Below are positions 22,834 through 34,986 of a stretch of DNA of 64,000 nt, piece by piece (the first letter of the stretch is position 1; every line of letters begins with the position of its first letter). The translations under genes were made by a program, and so were the position numbers. Under the pieces are notes generated by a model. That model worked only from the letters and a program-made list of their open reading frames with translations, did not search any database and was not told the origin of the DNA. Origin of the DNA: Excoecaria cochinchinensis (taxonomy: Eukaryota; Streptophyta; Magnoliopsida; Malpighiales; Euphorbiaceae); contig CANTUQ010000073.1 in assembly GCA_947683425.1 (NCBI GenBank), positions 10,560,001 to 10,624,000 on the forward strand, in the 5' to 3' direction.

Positions 22834-23940
22834 GAAATGCAATGCTAGAAGATGAACAAATTTTCTGATGCACCAGATTAGCTTACGCTGCAAGTGCAAA
22901 GCATATTTAAAAGCTGAAAAATTAAGTTAAAATCAAACAAGAAAAAAAGTTCACAATTAGAGAAAACAATATATATAAAAGATAAATGGTCCACACATGA
23001 GCATAATTTACAAGTTTTGAAAATAAAATTAAAAATACAAACTTTTGTAAATGGAGATTTATACTCAGCTCAAGATTACAGGGTTTGCTCAACACATGAG
23101 CTTCCTAGTATTTTAAGCTAAATGTGTTTGAAAGTTTGAAAGACTAGGAATCCTCTTGAAAAAAGTCTCTAACCCTTACAATAGAAGGAGGGGTCTTCTT
23201 ATACTGAGTCTTCCATTAATCACAGGATCTTTTAGATAGCTGAAGTGACTAGATGAGCTTTAAAGTTGGGTATTCATATGCAGAAATCCTATTGCTTCTC
23301 ATGATTTTGAAAAAGGCTGTCTAAAGAGTGGAAGAGTGGCTGAAAGAATGTCTTCACTGCTCCTTTTTTTTAAACATATAGGCTAGACCTTTTACAACGT
23401 TATGGGCTAAGCCTATTTTTGAAAAATTTAAAATACAAGATATGGTTTGAATGCACATGTTTGAAAATATTATAGGCTGAGCCAATGTTTGGAAAGAGGC
23501 TTGTTATAGTGGTGGAACGATACCATAATAGTCGTCTTCATTGTCATCACCGAAGTCTATTATGGGCTCAGAATATGAGGATGAACCTGCCTTTGAATGG
23601 CCTGAAGAAGCTTTTGATGATGAGGCCTTACTTTGGAGAAGTTGGGCCATGATAGCAAATACTCTTCTTCAATTTTTGCTACAACTATCTGGGTCTAGGT
23701 AAAAGTCTTTTGTGTCAGAAATTGTATTGTTAAAGGATCTGGCTTTAGAAGACCTTAGCACCAGAGCCATTTTTTCGATGCTGGTAGGGATTGTGTACTT
23801 TGTCCACAAGCAAACTTTGAACATCTTGATAATGGTGGTAGGTTCTCATTAGCCTACTCAAAAATCGTCTTTGACTCAATGTACTAATATGGTATCATTA
23901 TCCCTATGACTAGTCAACTGTATCCTGTACCTCCATTTCC
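22834..23940 (-). other. Possible endogenous pararetrovirus fragment (promoter/leader side), uncertain
   Basis: Minus-strand reading gives about 23820-23690, a Lys/Thr-containing stretch, then about 23640-23500, an open stretch rich in Ser that ends in an acidic Asp/Glu/Tyr-rich tail and a stop. Next comes non-coding sequence with a TATA-like TATAAG (about 23198-23203) inside a context reminiscent of caulimovirid pregenomic promoters, then a leader-like stretch to 22834. The layout (end of coding, promoter, leader) suggests Caulimoviridae-derived DNA. No RT, movement-protein or tRNA-Met site is visible, so this rests on layout alone. It could equally be unrelated non-coding DNA. Confidence 0.25.
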
Positions 23941-25697
23941 TACTGGCATAGTAGGGGCCATATAATTTTTTTTTTCTCTTAATATATATTCCTCATATTT
24001 CCCTTTAGCCAATATATTTTAGTCTAATTGCTCATTCTATTTTGTTCCTATATACAATGCCTACACATATCATAATAGTTCCATTAATGGCTTTTTTTAA
24101 CATTTATCACCTTTATATTGATTACAAATCATATTAGACTCACTCATATACATTTAATTTGCCTGATCATAAACAAGACCCATTTTTTACATGGCATACC
24201 CAAAAATTCATAAATTCATTTTTGCATAGATATATAGTCCCGCTTCATGTTACAAAATACACAATACTTTCACACAAGCATATGCATTTCTAAATTCCAT
24301 AATTGTTTAATCAAGTTTTATAACTATGCCACCAATTAATTTCAAGTTTATAATGCACACTCTTGTCCCATTTGCTTAAATATCATTATAATATCTTAAT
24401 TCAAACATAATTCATCCAAATAACCACATAAAACTTAACATTTCATATATTTTGATATTTGATCAAGTCTAGTTCTCATCGAAATCAACACCATTAGTTT
24501 TTGAAATTCACTTCTAACTAATCCTAATCACCTCAAGTTTAGAAATTAAAACTAAATTGAATATAGGCCAACACATACCATAAGATTTAAGTTAGGTTTA
24601 GTTCACATTTAATAAAGAAATTAGGAAAAATATTGTTAGAGGAAATTATTAACTTTCAAAATGAGAAATAAATTTCTTTTAGCTTTAAAAACACCAATTA
24701 AAACTTCAAAGTTCACCAACCTTCTGATCTCCTTTAACTATTCTCCTTTGTTCTTCTTTTTCTTCATTAAAGATCATAATAATCAACAATAACTCAAAAC
24801 AAACACAATAATATCTCAAAATAAATTAAATTTTTAGTGTTATTATGCAAAAGATTCAACTTACTCCAAATTTGTAGCTCAAGATTTAATTTTTAAAACC
24901 CTAGAGAAATCTTATTTCATCTCTTCCTCCCTTTAATTCGTGTTCTCAATAGCTCAAACCTTATCTAGCTACTCTTCATGATTGACGAAGTCAGAAATAT
25001 CATGGTGGTCGGTGGTGAAGGAAGATGATGAGATAGGGTTACATGCTAAGCAATAAATGCAACCTTGTTGATGGAAGAAAATTGAGAAAGATCAGGGAGA
25101 AAAGAGAAAGGAGAAATCGGTAAATGGCGGCTACTGATGGAGGAATCAAAGGTGATGGAATGGAAAAACGCAAGGGGAAAAGTTTGGAAATTGATGAACA
25201 ATTGAGAAAAGAGGGACCTAGAACATGCTGGTGAAAAGAGAAGGAAGGTGAGGTAAAACAATGTGATTTTGAGCTGTTAGTAGGCAAAATGATGCCATTT
25301 TTCTTCGTAAATGGGCAGATATTTTGTAAAATTTTAATCTAGTCCTTCCAAATCCTATTTTGGACTTATTGCATGTGCTTTGGTCCTTCCTTCCAATGTT
25401 CTTTAAAATTTAGAGAATTCTAATTGCTCCCATATTATTATTTTACTTTACTCCACATAAATTCAATTTTTCAATTTGAATATACTCCCCAAAAAATTAA
25501 ATTCATATCTTTATCTTTGAAAGAAACTATTTACCTTATTTTAATAAAAAATTTCTATTTAATTTACCTAGTCTGTTCATAAATTATTTCATTTTAATGT
25601 TTAATAATATTATTTATTATATGCCCAATATGTCGAGTTTAACTTTGGTGATCCCAGATCATCTAGTAGTACTATTTGAGTCACTATAGTTTTAGGG
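23941..25697 (-). repeat. Probable truncated 3' LTR of chromovirus G
   Basis: Placed immediately downstream (minus sense) of a Tekay/Del-like pol end. In minus reading, TCGAGGGAAAAATTTC and a purine-rich GGAAGAAAGAAA tract are followed by TATAATGCCCTAAAAC, which resembles an LTR start (TGTAATGCCC). The body is AT-rich with a C/T-rich minus-strand stretch (25040-25290), as often seen downstream of LTR promoters. The far end lacks a clear TG terminus, so the left boundary (about 23940) is a guess. No ORF of interest. Confidence 0.5.
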
Positions 25698-26081
25698 CAT
25701 TATATTTCTTTCTTCCTAAAAAGAAATTTTTCCCTCGAGGGCAAAATTTACCTAGTCCAAAGAGATACAAATAAGTCTTCTTCTTCGTCTCCTCTAGTTC
25801 CTATGTGACCTTTTCTATTTTGTAATTTTCCAAAGCACTTTAACTAATGGGACAGTCCTGTTCCTTAATTGCTTGGTCTCCCATGTAAGGATTCTAACCG
25901 GCTTTTCTTCATACTTCAAATTCGATTAGATTTTAATGGATTTTAGAGTATGACATGAGATGGATCTTATCAGTACTTTCTCAACATCGATACATGGAAG
26001 ACGTTATGAATCTTTTCCATCTATGGTGCTAAAGCTTTGTAGGCTACTAGACCTATACGTTCTATGATCTTGTACGGTCTA
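25698..26081 (-). pseudogene. Chromovirus G: integrase C-terminus and chromodomain remnant
   Basis: Minus strand. Residues YKIIERIGLVAYKALAP, then MEKIHNVFHVSMLRKY, match the conserved C-terminal integrase segment of Tekay/Del chromoviruses. The reading continues through a degraded PSHV, a RLES/VRIL-like block and the region where the chromodomain (VKVLWKN, then a THIGTR-like WELE remnant) is expected, with many stops. The fragment ends at 26081, where the LTR of copia element J begins. The rest of G's pol is not in the window. Confidence 0.75.
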
Positions 26082-27310
26082 TGTTGGAATTATCAGGTTT
26101 CATGCATCACATACATACACATCAAAAAATAAACAACCCAAAATCCATAATTGGATTGATCTTGTCAAAATAATTATAGAAAAAGTCCTTGGTTAAAGTT
26201 TAAAACTTTACCAAGGAATTTTGTTGGAAAGTTGGAAAATTCCTCTCACTAGGTTGTTGTAAACCACCAGTGTCCAATCTTGAACACCTATAAGGTATCC
26301 AGACTAGAATATGATCTAAGATCTTCTTACACATTGCAAAGATGGGACTGATTTAGGGACTAGTAAAATTAGTACGATTGTAGAGAAAAGAAGAAATTGT
26401 TTTCTTTGGTGACTAATAATTCTAAAATCACAGAGAATTAATTAAATTATCTAATAATGAATGAAGAAAGGTGTTTATAGTCCCTCTTGGTCATATTAGG
26501 TCTAGGATTAGTGAAAGCCTTGTAATTGGTTAATTAACGTGAGCCCAACTCATGTGTCTGCCAAAATTCATGAATTCAACATTTTTAATAGGCGTTGCTT
26601 ACTTTCTATTCTTGTTGAATTAATCCAATGGCCGTTGAAAATTTCAAATGGCTATTGGTTTTGCCTAATTATGAACCAGTTGGATTTAATCATCCATTAC
26701 CTGTTTATACTAATAAACAGCTGTGGTTTTTGCTTCCAATGCCCGTTTATCAATATGAACAGTCGTTGGTTTAGGCAGAAACAAACTATAACTTTTCTAA
26801 TTTATTTTTAAACTCCATAAATCTGATGTTGCTTTAAATGCTAGCCTGTGACCTTTTTCTCTTAATAAGTTCTCAATATCACATGTCTAACTTATTCATT
26901 GCTGTTTACCTTAGATCATATTTTGTTATATGTGCGACCCCATGGGATTCTATATATGTTGGTAGTATAAGATATATCTGCAAACTTTAGTTTGCATGAT
27001 TGAACTCCTTAATTAATTCTCATCAATCTCTATTGATACATATATCTTAATACAAGTCATAAAAGGCTTATAATCAAGCTTCACAATTACCCAAATGATA
27101 GAACATGTCGGTAAATGACCATGTGAATCTCATTTACCTTGCCAAAGTTTTTCGAACAACAAGAATAGTGAGATAAGATCCCACTCAAATTTAGGGTGGT
27201 GAATTCTATGTTTTCATTCAATAATCTTGAAGCAATTCATGCTGATACCCAATCATTGAGCTATGTATACCCCGTGGAAGGAGTAAAAGCATAAGAGTCA
27301 AAGTACAACA
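26082..27310 (-). repeat. Copia element J 3' LTR
   Basis: 1.23 kb with plus-reading ends TGTTGGAATT (26082) and GTACAACA (27310), an inverted TGTTG/CAACA pair. In minus sense the LTR is preceded by a polypurine tract TCTCAAGGGGGAAT (27311-27324), which fixes this as the 3' LTR of a minus-strand element. A TATA-like TATAAACACC lies near 26471-26480 in minus sense. The second LTR was not found. Confidence 0.75.
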
Positions 27311-27478
27311 ATTCCCCCTTGAGATTACCATGATTACCTCAAGTCATAGGATACTTACACCACCGATATGTAGAGATTTTTAACTAACATAGATCAATAT
27401 GTGATAGTCTATCCGTATTAACAATGTCTTATGTTGTTAATGTTGTAAGTAGAAACAATTTAGGTATTTGTAACAGCC
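27311..27478 (-). other. Copia element J: polypurine tract and 3' UTR stub
   Basis: The polypurine tract at 27311-27324 is followed (towards higher coordinates) by 150 bp of non-coding AT-rich sequence. This ends where the chromovirus LTR fragment E begins with TGTAACAGCCC. Confidence 0.65.
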
Positions 27479-28795
27479 CAATACTCCTTGGGAGGATATC
27501 GGAGCGCTACACACACAAATAACACATATACGCAAATATACAACTAAAGCAGAAGCATTAAATCAAATACCAGCGATAAGAATCAATCATGTAATATATA
27601 TAATTAATCAAGATTACAAAAGCATTCTTTAAACAAAATACCTATACATACCAAAATATATATTTACAAAACGTCAATATATACAAAACTTGGTCATAAA
27701 ATCTCTTACATATACATATACAAAACTATATAAAATATAGTAGCAAAAATACAAAAAGACTATAATTGGAACTCCTAGTGGCCGACCTGCAGATGCCCAA
27801 TTCCGAAGACAAACTTGCCACCTACACGGGAAAAACACCTATGCTAAGCGATAATGCTTAGTGGGGAGGAACAAAGTAAAAGACTCTATTGCGAAAAATA
27901 AACATCACAAGATGAACATGGATATAACAAATGCATGTAATTTACATGTGAACAACTCATGTAATTCTCCTCTACTCTAACACGTAATATCATTAACTTT
28001 ACACACACATCAAATAAAGAACAACCAAGTAATAACATATCTTAACATCTCCATCACATATATATACATATAAGCAAATAATAACTAACATCTGTACCTT
28101 GCATAATATTAATTCACTCTATCTTACCGTAACTCAATTTACATGTACATATAACATAAAATAATTCTATAACACTAATAATATAGACATGTGATAGCCC
28201 GAGTTCTCAATAAATAGTGGATACGGGTACTGTTGATACTGATTGGACACAGTATCGGAAGCATATAGAGATATGAGTCTTAGAACATGTATACCCGAAG
28301 GTAGAAGGGGAGACCTAAGTCTCAAATCATATAGACCCAAACGGGGCTGACTTGTAAGACCCAAACGGGGCCAACATGTAGCAGCTACACTCACACTCTA
28401 ACCCTTTATAAGCATGCTTATCCATCCACAACTATGACCCTTCAGGCTCAAAACAACTCTATTAATGACATATAAACATTTCCTTGATAAACATGCATAG
28501 ATTAAGTCACAATAACTGAATTCATATAAAACCATCCAATGGAACGAGCATGTGATTCATTCATGTATTTTTGCAATCAAGAATAAATGTAACAAGGTAT
28601 AATCATATAGATCCCACAAGTGAGAAACCATGTAAAGGATCTCCAACAAATAGCATTAGCAAAATAGGGTATGTCGCGCTCGTGACCAAGGTCGCGCCCG
28701 CGACAGATGCCAAAACTCTAATGGTTGCGCTCGCGACAGAAGGCAGGGGCCACGGTCGCATCCACGCACATCAGTGCGCTCGTGATAGGGACTGC
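27479..28795 (-). repeat. Chromovirus E: LTR fragment
   Basis: Plus reading starts TGTAACAGCCC, like the sense end GGGGTGTTACA of the D LTR, and has the same internal order. The landmark CTAAGCGATAATGCTTAG with downstream GTGGGGA is at 27844-27868, about 365 bp from the end. An imperfect GC-rich palindrome block (about 28674-28790) follows, where D has its 33-bp palindromes. It stops abruptly at about 28795, where gag of D begins. Sequence identity to the D LTR is low, so E is a different subfamily. Confidence 0.7.
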
Positions 28796-29398
28796 TCGCC
28801 AGAAGTTCATAACCCCACGCGGAGCATAACGAGACAACCGGTTAAACTCCTTCTCATAATCCGCAACCGATAAGGCTCTTTGCCTCAAACTCAGAAACTG
28901 CGCCCATCTTGCGTCCTTATATGCCTGAGTCACATACTTCTTAGTGAACTGCTCATCAAAGAAATCCCAAGTCAAAGGGTCAGGCATCTGAGGTTGCCTA
29001 CTCACTAACTCCCACCATTCATATGCTGGACCTTGAAGCAAAGCTACAGCATACTCAGCTTGCTGATCGGGAGGACACCTAACTTCCCTCAAAGCTCTCT
29101 TAACTTTATCAAGCCACTTCTCGGCTAACTCAGATTCATCAAGTCCGCTCCCATAAAAATCTTCCACACCAGCTCTTCTCAAACTCACTATTGGAGCTTT
29201 TGGGGCAGTCACTCTTTCCAAAACCCGAGCCATGTCCTGATGCAATCTGAACATCGCCTCGAAAGGCATAACAACGGCCTCGGGTTGGACCCTAGCACGT
29301 TGAGCCGACACCGAAACAGAGACAGATGGATCTACCGCTGGAGGGTTCACACTTTCAGCGGACTCCTCGAGCGCACCTTGAGCAGAATCAGAATTCAT
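28796..29398 (-). pseudogene. gag: Chromovirus D gag, truncated
   Basis: Minus strand; start ATG at 29398 (MNSDSAQGALEES), 120 bp from the primer site. The frame is open for about 200 codons. The capsid region shows MARVLERVTAPKAP, EKWLDKVKRALREV, LQGPAYEWWELV, FDEQFTKKYV and FLSLRQRALSVADYEKEFNRL, typical of Tekay/Del gag (retrotransposon-gag family). Homology stops at about residue 200 (YAPRGVM), after which the frame runs into unrelated LTR sequence of E. Nucleocapsid and all of pol are gone. F (49926-50648) and H (54836-55354) are relatives. Confidence 0.88.
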
Positions 29399-29501
29399 CT
29401 AACAAACAAGAGGACAACCACATCAGCCAACACAGCCCTAGACATAGACATATACACACATAACATCACATAAACAATCACCCAGAAACGCCTAAACCGG
29501 G

Positions 29502-29513
29502 GCTCTAATACCA
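29502..29513 (-). other. Chromovirus D primer binding site (tRNA-iMet)
   Basis: Minus-strand TGGTATTAGAGC, one base different from the standard TGGTATCAGAGC, five bases from the LTR end GTGTTACA. Confidence 0.85.
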
Positions 29514-29518
29514 CAACT

Positions 29519-32085
29519 TGTAACACCCCTTACCCATACTTAGGTGATCCCATCCGATAAGGAGTAAGATGCTGTAGGAGTAAAGGTGTCACCACACAGA
29601 TACAGAATAACATACATTCATACATAAACATACATACCAATATACAGGGTAATTTAAAACTTACAACACCATTCAAGAAAAGCTGATCATGCATTAATAT
29701 AATGAAAGCATTACATTACTGTTCTGATCAACTGAACGATACAACAGATAATTACAAAACCCAGAATTCATATACAAAGGTGGGAACTATTACAAAACCC
29801 TATAAGAGAGTTCTATACAAGAAGAATCCTCAAAGGTACAAAAATAAAGCCCTACACTAAGACCCTGCCGTGTTGACTTTGATGGCGATGACTCTCCCAA
29901 AAGCAACTCCTTCCGCACCTGCACGGGTAAACACACCGTGCTAAGCGATAAACGCTTAGTGGGGAAACACACATATAGCATAAAGAAAACCATTCACAAC
30001 GGTCGTCAAGGCAATCCACATGCGTACTTCATGTATATAAGATAATCATGGCATAACAGTAACATAAACTCATGCTCACAAACATAGAGCCATTCATCAG
30101 AAGTTCATAACAATAATTATATCCTCCTAACAGATTATACTTCACCGTTGAATCCATACAGATATAACATATGTTTCATATATTACAATGCATACAAAGC
30201 ACTTTAAGCATTGGAACACCTGCTGACTCAAGGTAGTGGATAACGAGTGAACAGAAAGTACTTTACGGGTACCAACCGAGTACGAATCGAAAACCGTATA
30301 AATATTCATTCACAAACATTTTCAGAAGGACCTTAAATAAGATCCAAACACATTACAGAAGTTCGCGAGGAACCAGACAGGGACCTGATCGGGGTCCTAA
30401 TGGAAACAGAAGCTGCAGTAAAGACTCTATTAGGCATGCCTAACTATCCACTATACTGACTCTTGCAGGCGGAGAATTATACAAGTAATGGCCGTAGTTT
30501 AATTACGACAAGCAGAGAATTCACATTCTATGATAATCAGAACATACAAAATTATAGCTCAAAATACATGGCATCGCGTGCTAAAATCCATAATTAAACA
30601 TTCCTAAAACATGCGAAAATAAAAGGATTTTATTGCAAAAACAGGGTAGGTCACGGTCACAACCAAAATGGTTGTCACCGTGACATACCAACGCTCTTGG
30701 CAGAATGCTGAACAGGGGTACCTCACGGTCACAACCAAAATGGTTGTCACCGTGACATACCAAAGAAGCCAAACAGAAACAAAAGTTTGGGTACCTCACG
30801 GTCACAACAAAAATGGTTGTCACCATGACATACCAAAGAAGCCAAACAGAAACAAAAGTTTGGGTACCTCACGGTCACAACCAAAATTGTTGTCACCGTG
30901 ACGTACCTAAAACCTCGAACAGAAGCAAAATCTGGACACCTCACGGTCACAACCAAAATGGTTGTCACCGTGACCCATGCCCAGATTCCATACTGTCGAG
31001 CAAAAACACCAGAATTTTCAACCCAACACTAATTTTTCTTCACTCAACCCATGATATAATGATTCGAACTTTAAACTCAACCGAATCCATCATCAAAATC
31101 ATGCCATTAACAAATCTTACACATGAATTCAAAGGACAACATTACTTTACATAATCAAATTCCTCAAGTTAACATACAGCATTATTCATCATCATTTTAC
31201 CCAAAAACACAATATGAGTTCAAAACTCCACAAGCTAAGCTCAATCATTCAACCAATACCAGCCCCATAGCATATAAATCATAATAAACATAACATCCAT
31301 CACAAATTTCCAGAATTTCTCATGAACACATAATCATACACACATTCAAAATTAGAAATTCCCAAACCTCAAATCCTTAGCTCCCAGTGCTTAGTTCCAC
31401 TAGATCTAGCAACTTCCTTGCCTTTAGGATCCCGGGGAGGCTCAACTAGGAAACCCAACCAAAACATACAAACAAAACAAAATCCAAATCAACCCTAACT
31501 CCAAAACTAGAGAAAAGAAGATGGGAAAACTTAAATAAAAGCAAAAATGAATGCATAAAACTTACCAATGAACACTAAGAGATGATCAAACCCTACTAGC
31601 ACCCTTGAATCTCAACTAAGGTTGATTAGAGAAGAAGAAGGAGAAGAAAAGAAGAAGGGGACGGTGATGAACGGGAAACACAAGATGAAAATCTGAATTT
31701 CCCCTTTTTCCTTTCTTTTCCTTTTTCTTTTCTTAACCTAAGACAAGTGTCAATCTCCTATTAGTGGGATTTGGCCACTCACACCCTAGATGCATATGAC
31801 ACACACACACACACACAAGATTCTCTCAACTAAAGCATACCCTACAAACATATGCATGTCCATACACTAAAACAACCCACTAGTGCAAATCCTACTATAG
31901 TGCACTCATGCACACACAATTCTAACCCAACTAATCCACACCATAATACCATGCATGCACCCACATGCTAGCAAAACTCTTAAAACATGCAAAACTACCA
32001 AAATGCCCTTATTTTATGCCTAACAAATGCAAATGCACATACATACACTCGGCTCATTCAACTAGGGGGCAAACGGGGTGTGACA
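29519..32085 (-). repeat. Chromovirus D 5' LTR
   Basis: 2.57 kb; minus sense TGTCACACCCCGTTTG...AGGGGTGTTACA. It contains the CTAAGCG hairpin (29941-29959) about 420 bp from its 3' end, the 33-bp palindrome array (30651-30973), a purine-rich tract (31620-31670), C/T-rich when read in sense, and a short AC run (31801-31816). Flanking bases (GTATT at 27474-27478, CTTTG at 32086-32090) do not match, consistent with E and D not being two ends of one intact element. Confidence 0.85.
30651..30973. repeat. Array of five 33-bp palindromes at 72-73 bp period (LTR of D)
   Basis: Units start at 30651, 30723, 30796, 30869 and 30941. Each is 33 bp: left arm TCACGGTCACAACCA, a short AT loop, right arm TGGTTGTCACCGTGA, giving a 15-bp stem with one mismatch. 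Spacers are 39-40 bp, start CATACC or CGTACC, have CAGAA at their centre and end ACC. Two spacers are nearly identical and the others diverge. The array is homologous to 60165-60559 in an unrelated LTR. Confidence 0.95.
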
Positions 32086-32089
32086 CTTT

Positions 32090-33351
32090 GTACCTATGCT
32101 ATGAATTTCTTGATTTAAATCATAAACACTTATTACATTACTAATCAAAATAGAACAGAAAATATATGATCCTTGAATATAAAACAACTATTGTTCCTAG
32201 ATAAAGAAACATCATATCCTTGTTCAAATAAACTTGAAATTAAAATAATATTCTTGGACGAAGATGGAACATAATAATAATTATCTAATTCCAAAATAAC
32301 TCCACTAGGCAGGCTAAGATGGTATGCCACATATGTAGTGCAGCCACCTTCTGTCTAGCTGCTGCTCAGAGATCAATCTCTCCCCTTAGCACCTTCTTAC
32401 TGCTCATTAGACTTTATAGATCATTACAAAGGTGAGACCTACATCCAGTATCACATACCCAAATATGCCTATTTGAAATGTATATGTATTTATTTCTATT
32501 ATAATAAATCTCTGGATTAGAAGTCACCATATGCTTCTTCTCCTTAAAAGAATTAACGTAGCTCTTGCAGTTTCGCTTTTAATTGCTTACCTTACCACAA
32601 TGAAAGCATGTCCCCTTGAGCTCTTTCCCCTTATGCATTTTGCCTTGCTTCTTAGCAATCCCAACAGAAGCTTTAGTTGCTTTCTTCTTATTTTTGCTCT
32701 TTCTCCTTTTGGAGAAAGAGCAGAAATTATAACCAAAATAGACTTCGCTCATTTCTTAATCGAATTCTTAGCTTTTTTAAGCACATTAATCAACTCAGGT
32801 AGTGTGGTGGATGTCCTGTTCATGTTGTAGTTAAGCATAAAAGGTGTATAACTAGGAGATAGGGAATTTAGGATCATATCCACATACAACTCCTAATCGA
32901 TCACACAGCCTAGTTTTCCAAGTTCCCCAATATACCCCATCATCTTCAATACATGTACATGAGCTAAAGTACCTTCCATCATTTTATAGCTAAATAAAGT
33001 TGTGGATATCTCATATCTCTTACAGCGAGCAAGTTCTTTAAATAACTCCTTAAGATGGAAGATGATACTATGAGCATCCATGCTCTCATGATGAATTTGC
33101 AAATCCGAAGTCATGCTAACAAGCATGATAATGATTGCCATATCATTATCATTGGCATGTTTTATGCAAGTTTCCAATTCAGTAATAGGGGCATCTTCTG
33201 GTTGTGCGAATAGCATAGGCTATTTTATAACATAGAGTATCTTCTCAGCCTTAAGAACTATTATGAAGTTCATATACTAATCCAAATAATTAGGGCCAGT
33301 GAGCTTATTGTTGTCCAAAATAGAATGTAGATTGATATTTGAGGTGCTCAT
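32090..33351 (-). pseudogene. Copia element J gag and protease, broken
   Basis: Minus strand; ATG at 33351 (MSTSNINLHSILDNNKLTGPNY). The Gag matches the Ty1/copia UBN2-type polyprotein: a KAEKILYVI block after one stop, PEDAPITELETCIKHANDNDMA, ARCKRYEISTTLFSYKMMEG and MILNSLSPSYTPFMLNY. A CCHC-type region is frameshifted (about 32600). The protease motif WVCDTGCRSHLC is at about 32400-32470, followed by LSLPSGVILELDNYYYVP and KNIILISSLFEQGYDVSLS (32145-32330), the usual post-protease segment. Integrase, RT and RNase H are absent; sequence of D abuts at 32085. Confidence 0.85.
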
Positions 33352-33707
33352 GATGTAGTGAATTTAGATGTTGAAAAGACATGTAAGATAATTTTCGTGT
33401 ATAAGAATGTATTAATTAGATCTTTAATTAATCGCATTTTACTTCCACTATTTTATTATGAATCAATAGCCCTTACTATTGGTCCGAGAAAACCCAATGA
33501 TTTTCCTAGTAGGTCAGTATCTAATCCTAGGTCTGAGTATGACCTTGAGTATACTTAATAATCCACAATCGCAGAAACTTGATTGTAGACATCCCATGAC
33601 AATTGCATTTCATACAATTACTGAATTATTGGGTTATTAACTCTTAATGCATTCATATACTTTATATGCATTTCCCAAACTTACCTCTAGACGCGTTAGC
33701 CTTAAGT
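33352..33707 (-). other. Copia element J 5' leader, interrupted by B
   Basis: AT-rich sequence upstream (minus sense) of J gag. It is continuous with 48639 onward across element B. No LTR copy matching 26082-27310 and no TGGTATCAGAGC-like primer site was found, so the 5' LTR is missing or too diverged. Confidence 0.45.
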
Positions 33708-33712
33708 ATGCT
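33708..33712. repeat. Target-site duplication of B, left copy (ATGCT)
   Basis: ATGCT directly before TGTGACGTG; pairs with 48634-48638. Confidence 0.93.
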
Positions 33713-34926
33713 TGTGACGTGCGCCGAACCTAGCAAAGGCCCTCTTTGAACCCGCTTTTAGAGCTCGAGGGATTGGTTCGCGTCTTTTTGATCTTGGGCA
33801 TCATGAGTCATTTTGGATGCCTCCTTCCCAATAGAACATTAGAAAGGATCATCTAGCCTCATGACGCCTTTAGGAACTTTTGAGGTATTTTGGAGTCGCC
33901 ACCCAATTTACGGGAAATTGGAAAAGGTCTCTAACCTCTATTAGCCTAAACTAGAGATGGTGTTCGGAACTTCACTCTTATTAATGACTTAAGTTTATAA
34001 ATACGTTTTAAGAAATCAAAATTCCATCTCTCATCTCACGCGATCATGCGATAAATTTAATGCGCAATTCAACCACATTGGAAAGCGATAAATAAAGCAA
34101 TATGTAAATAAATAAATTACAAATAAGAAATTGAATGGGACAGAACAATCCCCCAAAATAATAAAGCATAAATAATAAAACTTGCCCCAAAATTAATTAC
34201 AAGGGCCCAAAAAGAAAAGAATAAAAATAATTAAAATGCATAAAAGTAATTAAAATAAATCATACATAAATCGGGTCATTTATTATTTTTAGGAACATTG
34301 GTTCCTTTTTTATTAACTTAAAAATTAGAGAACCATTTTTTGGGCATTGATTGGGAAAACTGGGATGAACGATCCCATTTTATGAAAATTTAGTTCTCCA
34401 TTTGAAAGTGAGATTTTATTGGCTAAAATAGGACATTGGTCCAATTTATTAAGAAAAGTCCCAAGTTATTAGTTATTAAAAAAATGTGATTTTCCATAAT
34501 ACGGACAATAAAAAGAATACATTTTACATACAACACATAAAAATAATAGAATAAAAGAAAATACGAAATTTAAAATGCAAACCCTAAATTTAAAGATGAA
34601 TAGTTTCCTGATTCTCCATCTCGAGCATGAATACAACTCGCACAAACATACAAATATTGAAGGCACAAAACAAGTGAAACAAAATGAATTGTTAGTAAAA
34701 TGAATTAAAAGAATAATACATGAACAAACAAATTAAATGAATAAATAATTTAATTAAAATGACTAATAATCAGTTAAACTAAATAAATATAAATATTCAA
34801 GTAAGTAGACATAAATAGACATAAAATAGTTGCATTAAAGAAAATAAAATAAATAAAAATAAAAGAAAAAGCAAAGGCAGCACCAAAGGAATAATGGAAA
34901 ATGAAGGAACGGAACAGAGTGAAAAA

Positions 34927-34986
34927 CACAGCTGTGTTTCTTTTGGAACACAACTGTGTTTCTTTCGGAACACAGCTGTGTTTTTG
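34927..34986. repeat. ACACAGCTGTGT palindromes in the LTR of B
   Basis: Three units of ACACAGCTGTGT or a one-base variant (AACACAACTGTG), about 24 bp apart, joined by TTCTTT(T/C)GGA. The 5' LTR has only two units at the same place (46863-46900). Confidence 0.85.

Noticed and set aside
23889..23902. tRNA-Met primer site (TGGTATCATTAT) for a pararetrovirus
   Set aside because: Only the first eight bases match TGGTATCAGAGC, and it is on the strand opposite to the proposed coding direction.
30651..30973. CRISPR array
   Set aside because: Regular 33-bp repeats with 39-bp spacers mimic one, but this is inside a plant LTR, two spacers are nearly identical, spacers are alignable and homologous to another LTR, and there are no cas genes.
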